A stretch of DNA of 64,000 bases, from contig JALNYV010000001.1 of NCBI GenBank assembly GCA_023229785.1, forward strand, positions 434,001-498,000, in the 5' to 3' direction. This DNA is from Candidatus Dojkabacteria bacterium. Its GTDB lineage: Bacteria; Patescibacteria; Dojkabacteria; SC72. The stretch's first letter is position 1, and each line of letters opens with the position of its first letter. The notes beneath the pieces were generated by a model. It worked only from the letters and a program-made list of their open reading frames with translations, ran no database searches and was not told the origin of the DNA. Positions 9,577-17,700 of the stretch are shown here, piece after piece. The position numbers and the translations under genes were made by a program.

Positions 9577-11844
9577 TTATTCTGTGGTTGTATTTGTGTT
9601 TGGTGTAACTTCAGGGGTAGTTTCGGTTGTAGCTCCAGCTGCTATCTCTTTCAATCTCTTTGTTACATAATCGTAAACATCATTTGTCGTACTATTACTG
9701 TCTTCCATAACCTTTTTAGCGTCTCCAAAGTATCTCGCAGCCTGAACTAGGTCTTTATCTTTCATCGAAATCTCACCAGCTAAAATTAGTGATGGGATAT
9801 GGCTTGGATTTATCGAAAACAGCTGATTTAGTGTTCTAAGAGCTGTATCTGTCTCATTATTTAGGATATATAGTTGTGCGGCGTTGTAATATACCTCGTA
9901 GTTTAGAGGATTAAGGCTTGCGGCACTTTGTAGTGCGCTTAGGGCCGACTTCGTATATGAGCTGAGCCCAAGTCCTACAAGCTGTGAATACACACTACTT
10001 CTAGTACTCCAGTTTGCATACACTTGTGAGCCAAGCTCCGTTGCTTTTTTAGATTCTTCAACTGATATTTCAATATATGTAGCAATTTGATCAAAGAGTG
10101 TTTTCTTGTCCGCATCAACATCCGTCTTATTATATTTCTTTGCTAACTGGTCTAGATACTGAAGAACTACCAGAGCCGCTCTTCTGTGAATTACATCATT
10201 CTCTTCATTTAGACTAATAGCCTTTGCATAATCGTTTGCCGCAGAAATTAGCATCTCTTGTTTTTGAGTATCTGAGAGTTTGTCTGCAGTTTGAAGCTCC
10301 CTACCACGGGCAGCAGTAGTTTCAGCCTTTATTGCATAAAACGAGCTAGCCGTTAACCTCCCTACCATAACCATTCCAAATACACCGAGTGCTACAAAAA
10401 CAGTTGTAACTCCAAGGGCCATATTTTTCATGCTCTGGTTCCCACTTGTATGCGAAAATATTCCCCAATTTATTACATATACTTCTAGCTTATCCTTCTT
10501 TATCATGTTATTTATTGATGTAGAAAGGGAGATGAAAAGTATTAAAAGGAAGTTTATTAAAAATGTCGAATATATGAAAAAAGAGCTTAAAAAGAGCATA
10601 GAAAGAACAGCAATAAAGAGAAGATGTACCTGTCTTTCTTCGCTTAATTCTTCTTTACTCTTTAGTTGTAAATATACATACTTGAATATAAAAAAGGCGA
10701 GAATGACAAATGAGAACAGACCTATTAGCCCGCGGTTAGTAAACGTATTAAATATCTGATTGTTTGCATTAGTGAAGTTAGTTGCATTCACAATTAAAGT
10801 TTGAGAATCCAGTGGTCGGAACTGATTGTATGCAATTGAAAAAGTGTCCTGCCCCATTCCCCAAATACCTCTGCCAATATTCTGACTTAATGTCTGCGTT
10901 GTAATTTTAAGAGAGGTATCATTTGAAAGTGAGAGCTGGGTAATTAAAGATTGAGTTTTTCCAAGTATCGCATTTGTGAGAAGCGGTATTCTACTTAGTA
11001 CAAAAAATAGTACAGTGATACTGGTTAGCACAATCAATATTATTTGGAAAGCTTTTGTTGATTTTTTCCACGTCTTAACCAGAATATATATATTTAAGGC
11101 TGCGAGAATAATCACGATTAAGAGATATATAGAAAAGTCCTGTGTTAATGAAAAAAGTGTAATTGCAGCAATATGAACAATGGACGAAATCATTGCAAAT
11201 AATGAAAAGGGCAAGCTTTTTTTCGAAAAAGATTGTGCAGCGAAATATATAGAAAGTATCAATGATACTCCCCAAATAACTAGGGCTACTCTTGACGAGG
11301 AATACAGTGGAAGGCCTGTTGTAAAGAGATATTTAAAACTTGGTGCAAAAGATAAAACATTCATTCCATAGAAAGAAAGTATACTTAGAACTGAGGTAAT
11401 GAATGTTCCAATGATTAGAAATTTTGCACTATTTACTACTTCTTCAAAAGTAAAAAGAAATGATCTTACAGAAAAAAGATAGACCACTGTAGCTAAAAAT
11501 ATTAGTGCTCCAGAACCAAGCCTAAAATCAAAACCAAAAAGACTTGTATGTATTGAAACTGAAAATACTGTTGAGATGATGACTGATATTGTTACTGCCA
11601 ATATCCCTATATCCATTATCCCCTTTGGAACAAGTAGTCTTCCCTTCCAAACAAGCTTCACAAGCTCAATTGTGATAATTATTAGTGAAAAGAATGCTAG
11701 CGTCAAACCCATTGAGTACTCTGTTAAGTCCCACGGAAGCGGAAGGATAGAGATAGGGATGAAGATTAGAGATGCGTAAAATATAATCTTTTCGATATTT
11801 TCGATCATTTCTAACCAGTTTGATCTCTTTGAAATCTCGGGCAT
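9577..11844 (-). CDS. Wzy/O-antigen-ligase-like membrane protein with TPR domain
   Basis: 755 residues. The first 460 or so hold about eleven membrane segments, with a large loop containing NIGRGIWGMGQDTFSIAY like the periplasmic loop of Wzy/WaaL polymerases-ligases. The C-terminal 250 residues are helical TPR-like repeats (YYNAAQLYILNNETDTALRTLNQLFSINP and following) ending in a Thr/Pro tail. Likely role: joining or polymerising surface glycans, or glycosylating pilins; the substrate is unknown. The open frame begins at a TTG at 11853, but the ATG at 11844 follows an extended -10 box. It heads a run with HAD, murJ and the DUF2140-like gene. Confidence 0.75.
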   Translation of the reverse strand: MPEISKRSNWLEMIENIEKIIFYASLIFIPISILPLPWDLTEYSMGLTLAFFSLIIITIELVKLVWKGRLLVPKGIMDIGILAVTISVIISTVFSVSIHTSLFGFDFRLGSGALIFLATVVYLFSVRSFLFTFEEVVNSAKFLIIGTFITSVLSILSFYGMNVLSFAPSFKYLFTTGLPLYSSSRVALVIWGVSLILSIYFAAQSFSKKSLPFSLFAMISSIVHIAAITLFSLTQDFSIYLLIVIILAALNIYILVKTWKKSTKAFQIILIVLTSITVLFFVLSRIPLLTNAILGKTQSLITQLSLSNDTSLKITTQTLSQNIGRGIWGMGQDTFSIAYNQFRPLDSQTLIVNATNFTNANNQIFNTFTNRGLIGLFSFVILAFFIFKYVYLQLKSKEELSEERQVHLLFIAVLSMLFLSSFFIYSTFLINFLLILFISLSTSINNMIKKDKLEVYVINWGIFSHTSGNQSMKNMALGVTTVFVALGVFGMVMVGRLTASSFYAIKAETTAARGRELQTADKLSDTQKQEMLISAANDYAKAISLNEENDVIHRRAALVVLQYLDQLAKKYNKTDVDADKKTLFDQIATYIEISVEESKKATELGSQVYANWSTRSSVYSQLVGLGLSSYTKSALSALQSAASLNPLNYEVYYNAAQLYILNNETDTALRTLNQLFSINPSHIPSLILAGEISMKDKDLVQAARYFGDAKKVMEDSNSTTNDVYDYVTKRLKEIAAGATTETTPEVTPNTNTTTE

Positions 11845-11859
11845 AAGATACAAGATAAT

Positions 11860-11868
11860 GTTATATCA
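11860..11868 (-). promoter_or_regulatory. Extended -10 promoter of the Wzy-HAD-murJ run
   Basis: TG-a-TATAAC on the minus strand, ending 15 nt before the ATG at 11844. It gives a predicted leader of about 8 nt without a Shine-Dalgarno sequence. Confidence 0.6.
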
Positions 11869-11897
11869 TTACAGAGTACCACAACAAGGTATTTTTC

Positions 11898-11921
11898 AAA
11901 AGAGGTTATTTTACGACCTCT
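11898..11921 (-). terminator. dnaK terminator overlapping the stop codon
   Basis: Inverted repeat AGAGGT/ACCTCT (11916-11921 with 11901-11906, 9-nt loop) followed on the minus strand by a short T-run. The dnaK stop codon lies in the hairpin loop/arm, so the end of the coding region doubles as terminator. Confidence 0.55.
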
Positions 11922-13813
11922 CCCTCTTTAACACCTTCTTTATCTTTATCTTTTGAGCCGTCTTTCTTCTCTTCGTCTTTCTTTTCTTCCTTGCTTGTTT
12001 TTGCAGCCTCTTCATAGAGCTTTTTACCGATTTCTTGAACAGCTTTTGACAACTCATCTGTTTTCTTCTTTACCTCTTCTTTATCAAAGTCTTCTTTAGC
12101 TATCAATTCTTTTAGCTCTTTTATCTTTGCCTCTATATCTCCCTTTATCTTTTCATCAACCTTATCTTTGTTTTCTGAAAGAAGTTTCTCACTGTTAAAG
12201 CATAGAGAATCTGCTTCGTTTCTAACCTCTGCTTTTTCTTTCTTTTCCTTGTCTTCTTTAGCATGAGCAGCAGCATCAGTTACCATTTTCTCTATCTCTT
12301 CTTTGGTTAGACCAGTTGAAGCAGTAATTGTTATCTTCTGCTCTTTATTTGTTGCTTTATCTAAAGCCTTTACATTCAATATACCGTTGGCATCAATTGC
12401 AAAAGTGACCTCAATTTGAGGAACACCACGAGGTGCAGGCGGTAATCCATCAAGTACAAAAGTACCTAATGTTTTATTATCTCCAGCCATTTCTCGCTCT
12501 CCTTGAAGTATATGTATTTCTACTGCAGGCTGATTATCAGCAGCTGTTGAGAATATCTGTTTCTTTTCAACGGGAATTGTTGTGTTCTTTTCTATAATTC
12601 TAGTCATTACCCCTCCTAAGGTTTCAAGACCTAGTGCAAGTGGAGTTACATCAAGTAGAGTTATATCCTTTACATCTCCACCAAGTACTCCAGCCTGAAT
12701 TGCCGCACCAATTGCTACTGCTTCATCAGGGTTTACACTTTGATTTGGCTTTTTTCCAAAAATTGCTTCAACCTTTTTAATAACAGACGGCATTCTTGTC
12801 ATTCCTCCAACTAGGATTACTTCACCGATATCTGAATTAGAAAGTTTTGCATCCTTCAGTGCTTTCTTGCAAGGATCTTCTGTCATATCTAATAGATGTG
12901 CAACTAATTTCTCATACTGCGATCTTGTTAGAGCTATCTTCATATGCTTTGGACCTTTATCTGTTGCTGTAATATATGGGATGTTGATATCTGTCTTCTC
13001 TGAAGTTGAAAGCTCAATTTTTGCTTTTTCTGCAGCCTCTTTTAGCCTTTGCATTGCTGTTGGGTCCTTTGACAAATCAATCCCATCACTCTTTTCAAAT
13101 TCAGAAGCTAGATGATTTATCAATACCTCGTCCCAGTCGTCACCGCCAAGGTGAGTGTTTCCGTTTGTTGAAAGTACTTCAAATACCCCATCTCCGATTT
13201 CCAATACTGAAACATCAAATGTTCCACCTCCGAGATCAAATACAACAATCTTTCCTTCCTTTTTATTATCCATTCCAAAAGCGAGTGCGGCCGCTGTTGG
13301 CTCGTTTACAATTCTTTTAACATCAAATCCAGCTATTTTTCCAGCATCCTTTGTTGCTTGTCTCTGAGAATCATCGAAATATGCAGGGCATGTAATAACG
13401 GCCTCTTTAATCTCTTCACCTAAGAAATCTTCTGCATCTTTCTTCATCTTTGCTAGAATCTTCGAAGATACTTCTTGAGGAGTAAACCATTTATCTCCCA
13501 TCTTTACTTCAACTCCACCGTTTTTAGCTTCTCTCATTTCGAAAGGAAGGACTTTTTTATCCTTTGCTATCTCCTTGTCGCTCCATTTCCTACCAATAAG
13601 TCTTTTTACTGAATATACTGTTCCAAGTGGATTTGTTACCGCTTGATTTCGTGCAGGAGCTCCAACAAGAGTTTGACCCTTGTCATCGACTGCAACAACA
13701 GAGGCTGTTAGCCTACTTCCTTGTGAGTTGGCAATAACCGTTGGCTTTCCACCAGACATGTAAGCCATTACTGAATTGGTTGTACCCAAATCTATTCCTA
13801 ATATCTTTCCCAT
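11906..13813 (-). CDS. dnaK: Chaperone DnaK (Hsp70)
   Basis: A 635-residue Hsp70: N-terminal ATPase domain starting [17 protein letters not shown], the phosphate motif [18 protein letters not shown] near residue 195, the interdomain linker region [14 protein letters not shown] near 390, substrate domain, and a Lys/Glu-rich tail. It is ATP-driven and helps proteins fold with GrpE and DnaJ; dnaJ is not in this window. It is the third gene of hrcA-grpE-dnaK, 74 bp after grpE, with no CIRCE of its own. A 7-bp hairpin lies in the gap (13847-13863). Confidence 0.98.
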   Translation of the reverse strand: MGKILGIDLGTTNSVMAYMSGGKPTVIANSQGSRLTASVVAVDDKGQTLVGAPARNQAVTNPLGTVYSVKRLIGRKWSDKEIAKDKKVLPFEMREAKNGGVEVKMGDKWFTPQEVSSKILAKMKKDAEDFLGEEIKEAVITCPAYFDDSQRQATKDAGKIAGFDVKRIVNEPTAAALAFGMDNKKEGKIVVFDLGGGTFDVSVLEIGDGVFEVLSTNGNTHLGGDDWDEVLINHLASEFEKSDGIDLSKDPTAMQRLKEAAEKAKIELSTSEKTDINIPYITATDKGPKHMKIALTRSQYEKLVAHLLDMTEDPCKKALKDAKLSNSDIGEVILVGGMTRMPSVIKKVEAIFGKKPNQSVNPDEAVAIGAAIQAGVLGGDVKDITLLDVTPLALGLETLGGVMTRIIEKNTTIPVEKKQIFSTAADNQPAVEIHILQGEREMAGDNKTLGTFVLDGLPPAPRGVPQIEVTFAIDANGILNVKALDKATNKEQKITITASTGLTKEEIEKMVTDAAAHAKEDKEKKEKAEVRNEADSLCFNSEKLLSENKDKVDEKIKGDIEAKIKELKELIAKEDFDKEEVKKKTDELSKAVQEIGKKLYEEAAKTSKEEKKDEEKKDGSKDKDKEGVKEGEVVK

Positions 13814-13846
13814 TTTATTTAATAAATAATAATTTAATTTTTATTT

Positions 13847-13863
13847 TTCCTGAAAATCAGGAA
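13847..13863. other. Small hairpin between grpE and dnaK
   Basis: Perfect 7-bp inverted repeat TTCCTGA/TCAGGAA with a 3-nt loop. On the coding (minus) strand it is followed by an A-rich, not T-rich, stretch, so it is not a simple terminator. It could mark an mRNA processing or stabilising site between grpE and dnaK. Confidence 0.45.
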
Positions 13864-13887
13864 GTAGCCCCAAAACGAACCTACTTT

Positions 13888-14379
13888 CTATTTTCCAGGG
13901 ATAGGAACACCGTTACTAACAATGACTTTTGCAGGACGAATAACAAAATCATTAATTGTATATCCACTAGCAACAACTTCTAAAATCTTACCCTTCTCTC
14001 CCTCGTTAACCATGCCTACTGCTTCACAAGTATTGCTATCGAATGCATCTCTTTTGTTCATAATAATCTTCTTGGCTCCAATTTCTTCAATAATCTTATC
14101 AATTTGAGATAACATTCCTACTACTCCCTCAATCCAAGATTTAACATCAGCAGTTGCGGTAAGCGTGTCTTTTGCTTTAATTGCTAAATGAAGTGAATCT
14201 AAAACATCTAGCATCTGTCTAACTATTAACATCTTTTGAGCAATAATCATCGCTTCAACTCTCCTGTTTGTATCTTTTTCAAGGTTACTATAGTCAGAAA
14301 GAGCTTTCTTTAATTGACTTTCTAAAAGAGCTATCTTTTCATTCTCAATATTTATTTTTTGTTTCTTATTCTTATCCAT
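13888..14379 (-). CDS. grpE: Nucleotide exchange factor GrpE
   Basis: 163 residues. A helical, Lys/Glu-rich N-terminal coiled coil is followed by RRVEAMIIAQKMLIVRQMLDVLDSLHLA and a C-terminal beta domain (VGMVNEGEKGKILEVVASGYTINDFVIRPAKVIVS), matching GrpE, which releases ADP from DnaK. The frame opens at a GTG at 14388, but the ATG at 14379 overlaps the hrcA stop as TAATG and is the likely coupled start. Stop 74 bp before dnaK. Confidence 0.92.
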   Translation of the reverse strand: MDKNKKQKINIENEKIALLESQLKKALSDYSNLEKDTNRRVEAMIIAQKMLIVRQMLDVLDSLHLAIKAKDTLTATADVKSWIEGVVGMLSQIDKIIEEIGAKKIIMNKRDAFDSNTCEAVGMVNEGEKGKILEVVASGYTINDFVIRPAKVIVSNGVPIPGK

Positions 14380-15104
14380 TATTTCCACCCTTTAAGTGAG
14401 CTAGTTATAGATTGTCGAATTGTGTTTAGCATAGGTACAACCTTTCCGTAGTTAAGTCTTCTAGAGCCTATTACCCCGATATGCCCAACCTTATCGTGCT
14501 GCATATGTACTTTAGTAAAGGCCATTGCGCAGTTTTCTAAATCAGTAATTCCTGATTCATCTCCAATTAGAAGTGACACCTCATCCTCGCCATACTTTGA
14601 AAATACTTGTTTTAGCAAATTTTGATCTTCTAAAAGGTCAATTACTCTTTGTAGTACTTCAATATGCCTTAGTTCTTCAAACTTCATAAGGGAAGATACT
14701 CCAAAATATCTGCTCATATCATCTAAAAACACAAAAGATGCACAATCACACTCACTTACTAGCTTATGTAATATCTCTTTAATTAACTCTTCTTGTGAAA
14801 ATCTAACCTTATATATCCCCTGTCTGACCAATGCCTCATCAACCGCTGAGAAACTGTTCTTGCTTCCTCCTTCTCTAACATACAACCTTATTGCTTGATC
14901 TGTTGGTAGCCTTCCAGAAGATATGTGGCTTTTTTCAAGGAACCCTTGCTCCATAAGCCTTACCATCTCGCTTCTTATGGTTGCAGAGGATATGTCCATA
15001 TCATACTTTTCAACGAGCGTTCCACTTCCTACCTCATTGCTACTGGCCATAAACTCATTAATAATCGCAAGTAGGATTAGTTTTTGTCTGTCCGTTATAT
15101 TCAT
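14379..15104 (-). CDS. hrcA: Heat-shock repressor HrcA
   Basis: About 241 residues, shorter than the usual 340. The N-terminal winged helix is clear (TDRQKLILLAIINEFMASSNEVGSGTLVEKYDMDISSATIRSEMVRLMEQGFLEKSHISSGRLPTDQ in consecutive parts), with the PSxATIR- and SSGRxPT-like signatures. The C-terminal domain keeps the ending VGHIGVIGSRRLNYGKVVPML but the middle GAF-like part is reduced. HrcA binds CIRCE and represses chaperone genes; CIRCE copies occur before this gene and before groES. ATG at 15104 is used; the TTG at 15113 would lie inside the operator. Confidence 0.93.
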   Translation of the reverse strand: MNITDRQKLILLAIINEFMASSNEVGSGTLVEKYDMDISSATIRSEMVRLMEQGFLEKSHISSGRLPTDQAIRLYVREGGSKNSFSAVDEALVRQGIYKVRFSQEELIKEILHKLVSECDCASFVFLDDMSRYFGVSSLMKFEELRHIEVLQRVIDLLEDQNLLKQVFSKYGEDEVSLLIGDESGITDLENCAMAFTKVHMQHDKVGHIGVIGSRRLNYGKVVPMLNTIRQSITSSLKGWK

Positions 15105-15106
15105 TA

Positions 15107-15133
15107 TTAGCAAATGATATACGCGAGTGCTAA
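15107..15133. promoter_or_regulatory. CIRCE operator of hrcA-grpE-dnaK
   Basis: TTAGCAAAT, 9-bp spacer, GAGTGCTAA. The right half is a perfect CIRCE half-site; the left keeps TTAGCA. It ends 3 bp from the hrcA ATG and covers the -10 region, giving autoregulation by HrcA. Confidence 0.85.
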
Positions 15134-15142
15134 TTTTGTCAA
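15114..15142 (-). promoter_or_regulatory. hrcA operon promoter
   Basis: TTGACA (15142-15137), 17-bp spacer, TATCAT (15119-15114) on the minus strand. The -10 ends 9 nt before the hrcA ATG, so the transcript would be leaderless or nearly so, with CIRCE spanning the spacer and -10. Confidence 0.65.
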
Positions 15143-15205
15143 TAGGTTTTACTAACTAATTTTTATAGACAAATACTATTCTTTTTGATAAACTCACACT
15201 TGATT

Positions 15206-15853
15206 ATGAATACTATAGAATTTAAGAAAAGAGAGCTTTTAGGTAAAGCTTCAAAGAAATTAGCAAACAAAGAAATAACCCCAGCCGTTATTTATAGCAG
15301 TAAGGGAGAATCTCTAAACGTGCAAATTACCAAATCAGAAGTTAACCATATTATTAAAGAAGCAACATCTACTACAATCATTGATGGGGAACTTGATGGA
15401 AAAAAGGTTAAAGTTGTTGTTAAAGATATAGACAGAAATCCACTCTCTGGCATTGTCCGACATATTGCTTTCTTTGCAATCGATGAGAGCGAGGCCATGA
15501 TATTTACCATTCCTTTCAACATTATTGGCATCTCCCCTGCAGTTAAAAACAATCTTGGAATTTTGGTTAAGGCATTGGATGCAGTTGACGTTAGATGTAA
15601 ATCAAGTGATTTGGTAGATAAGATTGATATCGATATCAGTAACTTGGAGCACCCAGGTCAGTCAATTACTATTGCAGATATTAGACTTCCAGAGGGAATG
15701 ACATTGCCAAACAGTGACTTCGCGCATGCAGCAATTGTGACAATTACACAGGCTCAAAAGGCTGAAGAAGTTGTTGTTGCTCCAGTTGAAGGAGAAGAAA
15801 TCCCAGTTGAAGGAGAAGAAGCTGCAGAAGAAACACCAGCAGAAACAAAGTAA
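15206..15853 (+). CDS. rplY: Ribosomal protein bL25 (CTC/general stress type)
   Basis: 215 residues with the L25 N-terminal 5S-rRNA-binding domain (FKKRELLGKASKKLANKEITPAVIYS) and the CTC C-terminal beta domain (HPGQSITIADIRLPEGM). It ends in an acidic tail with a repeated VEGEE motif. It binds 5S rRNA in the large subunit. The frame opens at a TTG at 15185; the ATG at 15206 is preferred because the L25 pattern starts there and a TG-a-TAAACT box lies 11 nt upstream. Confidence 0.92.
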   Translation: MNTIEFKKRELLGKASKKLANKEITPAVIYSSKGESLNVQITKSEVNHIIKEATSTTIIDGELDGKKVKVVVKDIDRNPLSGIVRHIAFFAIDESEAMIFTIPFNIIGISPAVKNNLGILVKALDAVDVRCKSSDLVDKIDIDISNLEHPGQSITIADIRLPEGMTLPNSDFAHAAIVTITQAQKAEEVVVAPVEGEEIPVEGEEAAEETPAETK

Positions 15854-15856
15854 TTG

Positions 15857-15865
15857 TGATAAAAT
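15857..15865 (+). promoter_or_regulatory. Extended -10 promoter, leaderless type
   Basis: TG-a-TAAAAT ending 6 nt before the ATG at 15872 of the glycosyltransferase. It directly follows the L25 stop codon. Confidence 0.65.
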
Positions 15866-15871
15866 TTCATT

Positions 15872-16777
15872 ATGATCTCAGTAATACTTGTAGCCTACAA
15901 AGAGCCTATTAGTGTAATAAAGGCAATTAAATGCATTGCTGACCAGAAGTATTCCGGCATTCCATCCGATTTTGAACTAATCCAAGTAAGCCCAGACGAT
16001 GAGACCCTTTCTTATGGATTAAAAGAAGCAACCAGACTAAACCTTGGGAGAAAATTCATTCAAATAAAAGATCCTTTAAAAGGGAAACCTTTCGCATTAA
16101 ATATGGCTTTTAAACAAGCAAAAGGGGAAATTTTAGTTTTAACTGACGGTGATGTGTATTTAGGTGAAAGCTCGATTTCATTAATTCTTTCTCCATTTTC
16201 AGATCCAAATGTCGGTGGAGTAACAGGGAGGCCAATATCCTCTGACTTGCGCACCAATTTTTGGGGATATATTTCACATTTACTTACTGATGCCGCAAAT
16301 CATAAGAGAGAAAATACAATAAACAAAGGAAGATTCTTTCCTATGAGTGGGTACTTTATGGCAATTAGAAATAGTTTTGCTATTCCGGATAATCTACTCT
16401 CTGAAGATGCATATATTTCATATTTAGTAGCAAATAGTGGAAAGAAAATTGAATATATTCCCAAAGCACTGGTGTTTGTTAAATTTCCAAAGACATTTAA
16501 AGACTACTTAACACAAAAAGTGAGGTCTCTTGGAGGATATATTCAACTTGAAAGGTTGGGAATAAGCAAAGAGTTCAAACAGAGCAGATCGTTTTTCATT
16601 GAATTGAAATATGCGATATTTACGCTTACCTATGGCAAAAATATTAGGGAGTTTATATGGTCTGTAATATTTTTTCCAATTCGATTATATACCTGGATAG
16701 TTATTTTCATTAAAAGAATGCTTCTTAAAAAGGTGTTACCTGAAAAAGGTTGGGAAAGAATACTCAGTACTAAATAA
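15872..16777 (+). CDS. Glycosyltransferase family 2
   Basis: 301 residues. A GT-A fold start (ISVILVAYKEP), a DGD metal/nucleotide motif (VLTDGDVYLG near residue 93), the acceptor region ISEDAYISYLVA-like LLSEDAYISY, and one or two C-terminal hydrophobic segments (IWSVIFFPIRLYTWIVIFI), so it is probably membrane-associated. It transfers a sugar from an NDP- or lipid-linked donor to an unknown acceptor, probably envelope glycan. Its stop codon directly abuts the stop of rpsG on the other strand. Confidence 0.85.
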   Translation: MISVILVAYKEPISVIKAIKCIADQKYSGIPSDFELIQVSPDDETLSYGLKEATRLNLGRKFIQIKDPLKGKPFALNMAFKQAKGEILVLTDGDVYLGESSISLILSPFSDPNVGGVTGRPISSDLRTNFWGYISHLLTDAANHKRENTINKGRFFPMSGYFMAIRNSFAIPDNLLSEDAYISYLVANSGKKIEYIPKALVFVKFPKTFKDYLTQKVRSLGGYIQLERLGISKEFKQSRSFFIELKYAIFTLTYGKNIREFIWSVIFFPIRLYTWIVIFIKRMLLKKVLPEKGWERILSTK

Positions 16778-17245
16778 TTACCATCTAAAATGTGCAAATG
16801 CTTTGTTAGCTTCTGCCATTTTTTCAACTTCAACTCTCTTTTTAATTGCTGTTCCTTCTCCATTAAATGCTGCTACTAACTCTTTTTCAAGCAATTTATC
16901 AACACCTTCGCCTTGTGCTTTTCTAGCAATCTCAATAATCCATCTAATTGCGAGTGCGTCTTGTCTTGCTGGGGTTACTGGACATGGAACTGAATAGTTT
17001 GCTCCACCTACTCTTCTACTTCTAATTTCCAAAGCTGGTCTAACTTTTGCAATTGCATCTTCTAAGAATTGTGCAGGCTCTGTTTTTGTTATTTTAGCTC
17101 CGTTCTCTATTGCAGAATATACAATATTTTCTGCTTTTACCTTCTTACCATCAAGCATTACTTTGTTAATAAGTCTGGCAACTAAAACACTCCCGTATTT
17201 TCGGTCTTTTTGCATTAATTTTCTTTTTGCTCTATGTCCTCTCAT
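16778..17245 (-). CDS. rpsG: Ribosomal protein uS7
   Basis: 155 residues, normal length. It contains DRKYGSVLVARLINKVMLDGKK, ENIVYSAI and the RRVGGANYSVPCPVTPARQDALAIRW segment typical of S7, which organises the 16S 3' domain. It is the last gene of rpoB-rpoC-rpsL-rpsG, 12 bp after rpsL. No terminator lies between it and the abutting convergent GT2 gene. Confidence 0.98.
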   Translation of the reverse strand: MRGHRAKRKLMQKDRKYGSVLVARLINKVMLDGKKVKAENIVYSAIENGAKITKTEPAQFLEDAIAKVRPALEIRSRRVGGANYSVPCPVTPARQDALAIRWIIEIARKAQGEGVDKLLEKELVAAFNGEGTAIKKRVEVEKMAEANKAFAHFRW

Positions 17246-17257
17246 TTATTTTTATGT

Positions 17258-17677
17258 TTAACTTACTGCTTTTGCTTTTTTAGCTCCATATATACTTCTT
17301 GCTTTCTTTCTTCCTTCTACCCCTGCAGTATCATACTTTCCTCTTACAATCGTGTATTTAACACCTGGGAGGTCTCTCTTTCTACCAGCTCTGACAAGAA
17401 CTACTGAGTGCTCCTGTAGATTATGTCCCTCACCTGGAATATATGCTGTAATCTCCATGCCATTACTAAGTCTTACCTTTGCAACTTTTCTAAGTGCTGA
17501 GTTAGGTTTTTTAGGAGTCATTGTTTTTACTTGAGTACAAACCCCTCTTTTAAAAGGATTGTTTGCTCTCTTATAGGTATTCTTTAAAGTATTATGGTTA
17601 GTTCCAAGAGCTTTAAATTTGCTCTTTTTAAGATTTGTTTTTCTAGGTTTTCTAATTAATTGGTTTATTGTTGGCAT
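17258..17677 (-). CDS. rpsL: Ribosomal protein uS12
   Basis: 139 residues, with an insertion of about 15 residues near position 25 ([20 protein letters not shown]) compared with classical S12. The decoding-centre motifs [17 protein letters not shown] and [11 protein letters not shown] are intact, with the Lys residues associated with streptomycin sensitivity in place. It lies 23 bp after rpoC and 12 bp before rpsG. Confidence 0.98.
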   Translation of the reverse strand: MPTINQLIRKPRKTNLKKSKFKALGTNHNTLKNTYKRANNPFKRGVCTQVKTMTPKKPNSALRKVAKVRLSNGMEITAYIPGEGHNLQEHSVVLVRAGRKRDLPGVKYTIVRGKYDTAGVEGRKKARSIYGAKKAKAVS

Positions 17678-17700
17678 AGCGTCGTATTATACTATATTTT

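Noticed and set aside
10430..11371. Plus-strand open frames inside the Wzy/TPR gene
   Set aside because: Shadows of the well-supported minus-strand gene, with low-complexity, unlikely protein sequence.
13847..13863. Terminator between grpE and dnaK
   Set aside because: On the coding strand the stem is followed by A-rich, not T-rich, sequence, and dnaK has no promoter seen after it.
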